A DNA stretch of 64,000 bases from contig CASEHD010000011.1 in the NCBI GenBank assembly GCA_949287655.1, forward strand, positions 45,541 to 109,540, written 5' to 3'. The notes under the pieces were generated by a model. That model ran no database searches. It had not been told where the DNA came from and saw nothing but the letters and a program-made list of their open reading frames with translations. Of the stretch, positions 1 to 7,700 are shown piece by piece (position 1 is the first letter of the stretch; each line of letters starts with the position of its first letter). A program made the translations under genes and the position numbers. Source of the stretch: an uncultured Christensenella sp. Its GTDB lineage: Bacteria; Bacillota; Clostridia; Christensenellales; UBA3700.

Positions 1-527
1 AGTTGATCTCAGTCAATATGATGCTTGAACACGAGGACGACCCGGTTATATGGAGAGGTCCTCTTATCGGCGGCATGGTGCAGCAGTTCTGGACGGACGT
101 CGACTGGGGCGACGCGGACTATATGGTCGTCGATATGCCTCCGGGCACGGGCGACGTGCCGCTGACCGTGTTCCAGAGTCTCAACGTGGACGGCATAATA
201 ATCGTGACTTCGCCGCAGGAACTGGTCTCCATGATAGTCGCAAAGGCGATGAAAATGGCGAAGATGATGGATATCCCCGTGCTCGGCGTAGTCGAGAATA
301 TGAGTTATTTCGTCTGCGACGGCTGCGGAAAGAAGCATTATATTTACGGCGAATCAAAGGCGGAAGAGGTCTGCGAAAAGTACGGCGTAAAGCTTCTTGC
401 AAGGCTGCCGATACAGCCCGGGCTCGCTAAGCTGTGCGACGCGGGCAGGATTGAGGACGCAGAGTGCGCAGAACTTGCGCCCGCAGTCGAAGAGGTAAAG
501 AGCGCGAAAGTGCGTAAGCACGAATAA
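1..527 (+). CDS. Mrp/NBP35-family P-loop ATPase (C-terminal part)
   Basis: Open at the left edge; only about 174 C-terminal residues are present, so the Walker A part lies outside. The family binds and hands over Fe-S clusters in the cytoplasm. Visible family marks are VIWRGP, the switch/Walker B stretch DMPPGTGD, the VTSPQE segment, GVVENMS, and a CDGC pair (CxxC) that in this family bridges a labile cluster across the dimer. The reading frame continues to a TAA at 525-527 and is followed by a clear intrinsic terminator, so it ends its transcription unit. The family call is secure; the individual client proteins cannot be known. Confidence 0.93.
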   Translation, partial: LISVNMMLEHEDDPVIWRGPLIGGMVQQFWTDVDWGDADYMVVDMPPGTGDVPLTVFQSLNVDGIIIVTSPQELVSMIVAKAMKMAKMMDIPVLGVVENMSYFVCDGCGKKHYIYGESKAEEVCEKYGVKLLARLPIQPGLAKLCDAGRIEDAECAELAPAVEEVKSAKVRKHE

Positions 528-565
528 TTATTCAAAAAATTAATCTTTATTCATCAAAAAACCGT

Positions 566-597
566 CCGTCCGCGCGTTCCGCGGGCGGATATTTTTA
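566..597 (+). terminator. Intrinsic terminator of the Mrp gene
   Basis: A 9-bp GC-rich stem (566-574 with 580-588, one G-T pair) closes a 5-nt loop and is followed by a T-rich run (atattttt). It lies 39 bases after the Mrp stop codon. Confidence 0.8.
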
Positions 598-677
598 ATA
601 AAAAGCTTTTTTTCAGCGTGATTTAATGCGATTTTTGTAAAATATTCAAATATACGCCAAAAAAATAAAAAAACTCT

Positions 678-706
678 TTTATTTTATTCTTTATATATGC
701 TATAAT
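678..706 (+). promoter_or_regulatory. Putative promoter of the ABC importer/luxS operon
   Basis: A perfect TATAAT at 701-706, preceded by TGC, sits in an AT-rich stretch 44 bases before the lipoprotein gene. The -35 region at 678-683 (TTTATT) is poor, so the element may rely on the near-extended -10. The gene itself has a strong GGAAGGAG ribosome site. Confidence 0.45.
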
Positions 707-749
707 ATTTTCAATATTCAAAAATCCGTATAAACGGAAGGAGAGAATT

Positions 750-1739
750 ATGAAAAAAATTCTGATTTTAACACTTGCGCTCGTTATGCTTGTGACCGGA
801 TGCTTCGCGCTTGTTGCATGCAATTCAAACGCGGACTACAAAGTGGGCGTAATACAGCTTGCTCCTCACGTCGCGCTCGACCAGGCGAACGAAGCGTTCT
901 GCCAAAAACTTACAGATCTTATGAAAGCCGACGGCAAGACGGTTGATTTCATACAGGGTAACGCGCAGGGCGACGATTCGCAGAACGGCGCCATCGTGGA
1001 CGGCTTTATCGGAAAGCAGGTCGACCTGGTGTATTCGATAGCTACAGCTTCCTCGCAGACTGCGGTCACAAAGTGCAAAGACTATGAGATTCCCGTCATT
1101 TTCAACGCGGTCACCGATCCCGTCGACGCAGGTCTTGTGGACAAGCTTGAAGGTCAGAGCGGCAACGTTACCGGCGTATCGGATATCAATCCGATAGCCG
1201 ATCAGGTCGCTTTGATGCAGGAGCTTCTCGGCGGCGGCACGGAGATGACCATCGGCGTACTTTACGTTACAAAGGAGACCAACTCCGTCGTTCAGATGGA
1301 AGCGGTCAGGACGGCTTGCGAAGGTAAGGGCATCGCTTTTGTCAGCGAAGGCATATCCGAAGTCGACAACATCGGCAACGGTCTCCAGTCTCTTAAGAGC
1401 AAGGGCGCGGACATCGTATATCTTCCCACCGACAACGTACTGGCTGAAAGCGCGACCACCGTTCATGCGCAGAACGTAAGCCTCGGCGTGAATCTCCCCA
1501 TAGTCTGCGGCGAGAGCGGCATGGCGAATTCTTGCGGCGTTGCGACTCTCAGCGTCAGCTATACTTATCTCGGCGAACTCGCCGCTCAGATGGCGTACGA
1601 TATTCTGACCGGCAAGAAGGCCGCAAAGGATATCCCCGTAGGCAGCCAGACGCAGGATTACGATTATGTCGTAAATCAGAAAGTTGCGAAAGAAATCGGA
1701 TTCACTATTCCTCAGAGCGTGGTCGACAAAGTAAAATAA
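750..1739 (+). CDS. ABC transporter substrate-binding lipoprotein (PF04392/TrpX-like)
   Basis: A 329-residue extracytoplasmic solute receptor. The N-terminus has MKK, a hydrophobic core and two lipobox candidates (LVTGC at about 14-18, LVAC at about 21-24), so it should be a lipid-anchored surface protein. The body has the periplasmic-binding-protein I fold of the ABC_sub_bind family (VGVIQL near the start, FNAVTDPVDAGLV and GNVTGVSD in the middle). Some relatives are tryptophan receptors (TrpX) but the substrate here is not determined. It is followed by its permease, ATPase and then luxS, all in one direction. A GC hairpin just after the stop may let it be made in excess over the permease. 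Confidence 0.88.
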   Translation: MKKILILTLALVMLVTGCFALVACNSNADYKVGVIQLAPHVALDQANEAFCQKLTDLMKADGKTVDFIQGNAQGDDSQNGAIVDGFIGKQVDLVYSIATASSQTAVTKCKDYEIPVIFNAVTDPVDAGLVDKLEGQSGNVTGVSDINPIADQVALMQELLGGGTEMTIGVLYVTKETNSVVQMEAVRTACEGKGIAFVSEGISEVDNIGNGLQSLKSKGADIVYLPTDNVLAESATTVHAQNVSLGVNLPIVCGESGMANSCGVATLSVSYTYLGELAAQMAYDILTGKKAAKDIPVGSQTQDYDYVVNQKVAKEIGFTIPQSVVDKVK

Positions 1740-1753
1740 ATTTATAGACCTTT

Positions 1754-1770
1754 CCGCCCTGACCGGGCGG
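1754..1770 (+). promoter_or_regulatory. Intercistronic hairpin after the binding-protein gene
   Basis: CCGCCC (1754-1759) pairs perfectly with GGGCGG (1765-1770) over a 5-nt loop. It is followed by the ribosome site of the permease (GAGAGGT), not by a T run, so it is more likely an RNA-stabilising or processing hairpin than a terminator. Confidence 0.5.
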
Positions 1771-1788
1771 AGAGGTCGGGAATACGAA

Positions 1789-2961
1789 ATGGGCATAACA
1801 TTATTAGGCGGACTCAATCAGGGCTTGCTGTGGGCGGTCATGGCGATCGGCGTGTTCATCACGTTTAAACTTCTCGATTTTGCAGATCTGACTTGCGAGG
1901 GAAGTTTCGCGCTCGGCGGCGCGGTTGCGGCGGTCATGATTCAGAACAACGGCTGGAACGGCATCACCGCATGTTTCATTGCGTTGCTGGCGGGCGCAGC
2001 GGCAGGACTGGTCACCGCGCTTTTGCATACCAAACTCAAAATAGCTCCGATCCTTTCGGGCATCATAACGCTGACGGCGCTTTATTCCGTCACATTCATC
2101 ACGATGGGTAACAAGTCTTCTGTCGGACTGATCAACGTGCCCGTCTTTTACACGTTCATCACCGGCTTGAAGTCAATGTACGGCATTCTGATCATGGGCG
2201 TGATATGTATCGTCGCAATAGTCGGGGCGTGCTACTGGTTTTTCGGTACGGAGATCGGCAGCGCGATCCGCGCGACCGGCGCCAACGAAAAGATGTGCCG
2301 CGCGCAGGGTATAAATACCGATAATACAAAGATAATCGGTCTGATGCTTTCCAACGCGCTTATCGCTCTTTCGGGCGCTCTCGTCGCTCAGTCTCAGGGC
2401 ACGACAAGCTGGTCTTTGGGACAAGGCGCGATCGTTGCCGGACTCGCGTCGGTGATAATAGGCGAAGTGATCGTCCCGTCCAACAGCAATTTTGCGGTGA
2501 CTCTTACCGGCGTAGTGGTCGGCAGCATAATTTACCGTATCATTTACGCGCTCGTATATTACGTCGGTCTGCCGACGGAGTATATCAAACTCTGCACGGC
2601 GATACTCGTCGTCATCGCGCTGTGTCTTCCGACGATAAAGACCTTCTGCATAAAGACGGCGAAGAAGGCGGACGCATATCTGTGTGCAAAATATCCCGGA
2701 TACGCCGCTTACGCCGAAAAGAGAGACGAAAAGAAGGCGGAAAGGAAAGAAGCGGAGAGGGTCGGAATGCTCGCGGCGATTGATTCTCTGACCGCGCAGC
2801 TGAAAGACTGTACGGACGAAAAGACGGTCAGGAAGCTGCACGCAAAGCTTGTAAGGACAAAGGAAAAATACGTTGAAAAATACGGCTCCAAGGCGCTTGA
2901 AGAAGGCGAAGAAAACGCCGAAGAGACAGCCGTCGCCGCAACCGGAGGTGAGGACAAATGA
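1789..2961 (+). CDS. ABC transporter permease (BPD_transp_2 family)
   Basis: A 390-residue inner-membrane permease. About 285 N-terminal residues form 8-9 hydrophobic segments of the LivH/TrpY-like branched permease family, with the EIGSAIRATGANEKMCRAQGI cytoplasmic-loop motif that contacts the ATPase. The remaining ~100 residues are an unusually long, highly charged Lys/Glu-rich tail (KRDEKKAERKEAERV onward, ending in acidic repeats), longer than normal for the family and predicted helical in the cytoplasm. Start ATG is preceded by GAGAGGT. It overlaps the ATPase gene by four bases, implying translational coupling. Confidence 0.88.
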   Translation: MGITLLGGLNQGLLWAVMAIGVFITFKLLDFADLTCEGSFALGGAVAAVMIQNNGWNGITACFIALLAGAAAGLVTALLHTKLKIAPILSGIITLTALYSVTFITMGNKSSVGLINVPVFYTFITGLKSMYGILIMGVICIVAIVGACYWFFGTEIGSAIRATGANEKMCRAQGINTDNTKIIGLMLSNALIALSGALVAQSQGTTSWSLGQGAIVAGLASVIIGEVIVPSNSNFAVTLTGVVVGSIIYRIIYALVYYVGLPTEYIKLCTAILVVIALCLPTIKTFCIKTAKKADAYLCAKYPGYAAYAEKRDEKKAERKEAERVGMLAAIDSLTAQLKDCTDEKTVRKLHAKLVRTKEKYVEKYGSKALEEGEENAEETAVAATGGEDK

Positions 2962-3740
2962 GTATGCTGAGCATTAAAAACGTGTCCAAGACCTTTAATA
3001 TCGGCACGGTTAACGAAAAGAAGGCGATAATCAACCTTTCGCTCGAGGTCGAAGAAGGTGATTTCATCACCGTTATCGGCGGCAACGGCGCGGGTAAATC
3101 CACGCTTTTGAACCTTATCGCGGGCGTATATCTTCCAGAAGAAGGCACGATTGAGCTCGACGGCAAGAACGTCACCCGCCTGAAAGAACATAAGCGCGCG
3201 AAGTACCTGGGCAGAGTGTTTCAGGACCCGATGACCGGTACCGCGGCTAATATGGAGATACAGGAAAACCTCGCGCTCGCGTACCGCAGAGGCAAGATAA
3301 GAGGACTTTCGTGGGGCGTAACGCACCGGGAAAAGGTCGAATACAAGAGCCAGTTGAAGATCCTGGGTCTGGGTCTCGAAGACAGAATGACCGCAAAGGT
3401 CGGACTTCTTTCCGGCGGACAAAGGCAGGCTCTGACCCTTCTTATGGCAACGATGAAAAAGCCCAAAGTGCTGCTTCTTGACGAACATACCGCGGCGCTC
3501 GACCCCAAGACGGCGGAAAAAGTGCTTTCGGTAACCGAAGAACTGACGAGTATGAACAACCTTACGACGATAATGATAACCCACAACATGAAGGACGCGA
3601 TACGCTACGGCAACCGCCTTATCATGATGAACGAGGGCAACATCATCTATGACGTTAAGGGTGAGGAGAAGAAAAACCTTACGGTCGCACAGCTTCTCGA
3701 AAAGTTTAAGATAGAAAGCGACAAGATGCTTATGATATGA
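2958..3740 (+). CDS. ABC transporter ATP-binding protein
   Basis: A 260-residue ATPase that should power the preceding permease. Walker A is GGNGAGKST (near residue 36), the signature is LSGGQRQAL, and Walker B reads VLLLDEHTAALD with the H-loop in TIMITHNM. Two four-base overlaps (with the permease upstream and with luxS downstream) tie it into a tightly coupled operon. Its substrate follows that of the lipoprotein at 750 and is not determined; TrpXYZ-type and related systems are the closest known arrangement. Confidence 0.92.
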   Translation: MSMLSIKNVSKTFNIGTVNEKKAIINLSLEVEEGDFITVIGGNGAGKSTLLNLIAGVYLPEEGTIELDGKNVTRLKEHKRAKYLGRVFQDPMTGTAANMEIQENLALAYRRGKIRGLSWGVTHREKVEYKSQLKILGLGLEDRMTAKVGLLSGGQRQALTLLMATMKKPKVLLLDEHTAALDPKTAEKVLSVTEELTSMNNLTTIMITHNMKDAIRYGNRLIMMNEGNIIYDVKGEEKKNLTVAQLLEKFKIESDKMLMI

Positions 3741-4207
3741 AAAAAATAGCCAGTTTTTGTATCGACCACACAAAGTTGATGCCCGGAGTGTATCTGTCCA
3801 GAAAGGACAAAAAAGACGGCGTTACGGTGTCCACCTTCGACATAAGGATCACCGCGCCCAACCGCGAGCCGGTCATAGATCAGCCCGCGCTGCATACGAT
3901 AGAGCACCTCGCGGCAACCTGGCTCAGGAATTCCGAAATAAAAGACGACGTCGTGTATTTCGGACCCATGGGGTGCAGGACGGGCTGCTATCTTCTCGTG
4001 TTCGGAGAGCCTTCGCCCGAAGAGATCTCAAAGTACGTAAAGGGAGCTTTTGAATTTATTGCAGGATATGAAGGGGAGATCCCGGGCGCGAAAGCGGACG
4101 AGTGCGGCAATTACCTTGAACAGAATCTTGAAACGGCGAAGTATTACGCAAAAAAGTATCTGAAAGATTTGCGGGAAAATCCGCGTTTTGAATACCCGCG
4201 CCGTTGA
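3737..4207 (+). CDS. luxS: S-ribosylhomocysteine lyase LuxS
   Basis: A 156-residue enzyme splitting S-ribosylhomocysteine into homocysteine and DPD, the precursor of autoinducer-2. All family residues are visible: the zinc motif HTIEH (H53, E56, H57), GCRTG with the catalytic cysteine C80, and ECGNY with the third zinc ligand C123. Length is normal. The start ATG lies inside the last codons of the ABC ATPase gene (ATGA overlap), so luxS depends on that gene for translation. This coupling hints that the importer handles a metabolite of the methyl cycle or AI-2 type, but nothing in the sequence proves it. Confidence 0.97.
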   Translation: MKKIASFCIDHTKLMPGVYLSRKDKKDGVTVSTFDIRITAPNREPVIDQPALHTIEHLAATWLRNSEIKDDVVYFGPMGCRTGCYLLVFGEPSPEEISKYVKGAFEFIAGYEGEIPGAKADECGNYLEQNLETAKYYAKKYLKDLRENPRFEYPRR

Positions 4208-4224
4208 GAATCCGCGCGGCAATT

Positions 4225-4254
4225 ACGGCGGAGGGATCGCCGTCTTTCGGTTTT
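4225..4254 (+). terminator. Probable luxS terminator
   Basis: ACGGCG (4225-4230) pairs with CGCCGT (4238-4243) and is followed by a weakly T-rich stretch (ctttcggtttt). It is the only plausible terminator in the 18 to 50 bases after luxS. The rest of 4255-4568 is non-coding; I see only short AT/GC-rich patches and an isolated TATAAT at 4372-4377 without a good -35. Confidence 0.5.
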
Positions 4255-4568
4255 AACGCTTAAATGCGGATAAATAATAAAAAACGCGGTTATTTATTCG
4301 CGGTTTTTCCAGAGCGGGGGCGTTTTTAACCGGGGGATAAAGACTTCCGTTATTATCTTATATTTACCACGTATAATAAACACGGGCGGGAAAATTATCC
4401 GTAAAAGCCCGGCTCTTTCCGACGCAGGCTTTTTGCCGCGAAGAAAGGAAGAAAGCGACGGCGATAACGTCGCAGATAGTTAATAAATATGCGCGTATGC
4501 CTGCTTTTAGCGGCGCGCGATATGGACAAAACGGGTGCGCGTGTGCCCGTTTTTTTACACGCGTTGCG

Positions 4569-4597
4569 TTGATTTTTTAAAAAACTTATAATATAAT
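4569..4597 (+). promoter_or_regulatory. Promoter of the giant repeat lipoprotein
   Basis: TTGATT (4569-4574), 17-base AT-rich spacer, TATAAT (4592-4597). It predicts a transcript start near 4605 and a leader of about 100 nt. Confidence 0.65.
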
Positions 4598-4604
4598 GTA
4601 ATAC

Positions 4605-4706
4605 TGAAGATATAAGATAACTTTAAGGTAAGACGGTGAAAAACCGTCAAAAGTAAAAAGACGGAAAGTTCCGTTGCCCCTGCGGGGGCGGCTAAGGAGT
4701 TTAGGT
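4605..4706 (+). promoter_or_regulatory. Three-hairpin 5' leader
   Basis: Three consecutive short stem-loops lie between the predicted start and the AAGGAG ribosome site at 4694-4699: GACGGT/ACCGTC (4632-4637 with 4643-4648), ACGGAA/TTCCGT (4661-4666 with 4669-4674) and GCCCC/GGGGC (4676-4680 with 4685-4689). I do not recognise a known riboswitch class. The last hairpin ends five bases before the ribosome site, so it could influence initiation. Confidence 0.4.
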
Positions 4707-7700
4707 ATGAAAAAAGTATTTGCCGTATTTATGACTGTCGTTGCGCTGATTGCGTTTTCGTTCGCGCTCGCCGCTTGCGATACAAAAGAGGCGACAAATA
4801 ACGACGGCGGGGGAAACGGCGTCGATCCGGCGTCGGGCATAAGCGCCGTATATTGGGAGGGCAACAAGGTCAACCTGTCGTCGGACGATGAGATAACCGC
4901 GCTGTTTTCTTCCGTGCCCGAAAGAGAGGGGTACGTATTCGGCGGCTGGTATTTCGACAACGGGCTGTGGCAGCTGCCGGCGGATTACAACGCGGTTCTC
5001 GAAGCGGAAGACGGCACCGTCCTTTATGCGAGATGGCTGGATATGGACGAGGTCGTCAAGGTCACTTTTTACGACTGGTCCGACTCGTTGATAATTTACA
5101 GCGCGTATTTCCCGATCGGTTCAGATCTCAACGGTTACGTCAGCGCTTCGGATAAGCCGTCGGACGAGATGTACGACTACTATTTTTCGGGCTGGGATAA
5201 GCCCCTTTCCAACGTTACGGAAGATATCGAGGTCCGCCCCGTCTACGACAGAGCGGTCAGGACTTTTACCGTCACGTTTAACGTGGACGGAGTAACCGTA
5301 AAGACTGAAGAGGTCGAATACGGCAAAGCGGCGACCGCGCCTTCTCAACAGGCGATAGACGCGGCGCTTCCCACGCTCAAAGGCAGCATATTCAGCTTTA
5401 CGGGCTGGGATAAGGATTTTTCTTGTATAAAGTCGGATTTAAAGGTCAACGCGGACATCACGCGCGACTACGCGACTTACACCGTCACGTTCAACTACGG
5501 CGACGGAAAGAGCGAAACGCAGACCGTAAGATACGGCGAGGACGCCGTCGCCCCGACCAACGCGGACGGAAAGCTGAACAAGACCCCGACCGAGGATATA
5601 GATTATCTGTTCGTCGGCTGGGATAACAACTACTGCTACGTCACCGAAAACAGAGTTATAAACGCGGTCTACAACAACAACGTCAGATATTACACCGTCG
5701 ATTTCTACGACGGCGATGTGCTGTACTGCCGCAGATACGTGCCGCTGGGCGGCAGCGCGGAGTTGCCTGAATCCGACCCTGTCAGACAATCGGACGACAC
5801 TTACGACTATACTTTCAGATGTTGGAGCGAAGAGCCGACGAACGTGACTTCGGATATGAAGATATATGCGGAGTACGCAAAAAGCGACAGACTTTATACC
5901 GTGTCTTTCTATCTTGACGGCAAATTCATCGGCAGCAAGACTGCCGTCTACGGCGGGGAGGTCGACGCTCCGACGGCGTTCGAACTGGACGACAAATACG
6001 TGCTGAAAGGTTGGGATCAGTCTCTCAAAGATATCAAAAGCGACCTCAAAGTCAACGCGATCTACGAACTCAAAAAATACGACGTCGTCTTCCAGTACGG
6101 CATCGACGACAATTTCACGATCTACACCGTGCACGTTTCTTACGGCAAGGGCGCGAACGCTCCGGCAGGAATGAACGATGAGTTTGCTTCATACGATACA
6201 GATCAGTATCATTATGTGTTCACAGGCTGGGATAAGGATTTTTCCTGCGTGACCGGCGATCTTTACGTGACGGCGACTTACGATAAGATATTGAGAGTCT
6301 ACGCGGTCGATTTCGTGAACGAGGACGGCGACAGACTCTGCGAAACGCAGTATATCGAATACGGCAAATCGGCGACGGAGCCCGCCGCCGAGCAGGTAGC
6401 CAAGGCGAGCGACGCGCAGTACGATTATACTTTCACGGGTTGGGATACGGACGCGTGGAAGAACGTGACCGGCGCGGTCACCGCTGTCGCGCAGTACGAC
6501 AAAGCGGTCAGATATTACGATATAGTGTTTATCTCTAAGAACGAAAAAGGCGCGGACGTAGAGTATAAATACACGCTCGCTTACGGAAGCGAAATAACGC
6601 TGCCCGAAAGCGTGGAAAGATACAGCGACGAAAAATACGACTATACGTTCGACGGCTGGAAGACCGCGGAGGGCGCGACCGTAACCGGTGCGCTTATCGA
6701 GGCGGCAAGCTATACTAAAACGCTGAGGAAATTCACCGTCACTTTCAATTACGGCGATGACAAGAGCGACGTGCAGACGGTGGAATACGGCGCTTCGGCG
6801 ACAGAGCCGACGACCGGTCTCGAAAAGAGCGAGGACGCCGAATACGAATACATATTCAAAGGATGGGACAGCTCCAACTGGCTCAACGTTACCGGCGACG
6901 TCACCGTCAACGCGGTATATATCGCGGTCGACAATTACCATGAGGTGAGATTTGTCGCGGAGGACGGCGCGACCCTGCTGTCCGAGGTGCAGTACGTAAG
7001 GTATCGGAAGGACAGCGCGGCTTTGCCTTCCGCAGACGGACTTAAAAAGGCTTCGACGGCTCAGTACGACTACGCTTACGACGGCTGGACGTATGAGAAC
7101 GCGGCGGGGGAGACGGTAAAAGTCGATATCGACGACGCGCTTTTCTCAAATATAGACAAAGATTACGTTTTTACCGTACATTTTGCGGCGACGACGAGAA
7201 GCTATAACGTGACGTTCGTCAGCGACGGGGCGGCTGTTCTTGCGACTACGGCGGCATACGGCACCTGTCTTTCGGATATAGCTCCCGAAGATCCGACAAA
7301 GGCGCAGACCGCTAAATATACTTATACGTTCGCTCGCTGGGCGGACGAAAGCGGCAATGATGTCGACCTTGCAAATACCGTTGTCACGGGAGAGACCGTG
7401 CTCAGCGCGGTATTTAACGAGACGATAAGAAAATATACCGTAACGTTCGTTTACGGCGACAATAAGACGAGCGAACAGGTCGTGGAATACGGCGGCGCGG
7501 CAACCGCTCCGACGGCTGAAGAAGCGGCAAAGCCGACTACCGCGACGACCAAATACATTTTCCAGGGCTGGGAGAACGCCAACTGGCTCAACGTTACCGA
7601 AGACGTCACCGTCAACGCGGTATATCTGGAGATAGAGGTCTATCACACCGTCAGCTTCTATGCGGAGGACGGCACGACCCTTCTCAGCGCGCCGCAGTAC

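Noticed and set aside
4674..4706. Eleven extra residues before the giant lipoprotein signal peptide
   Set aside because: ATG 4674 lies inside the leader hairpins without a ribosome site; AAGGAG and a clean MKK signal start support ATG 4707.
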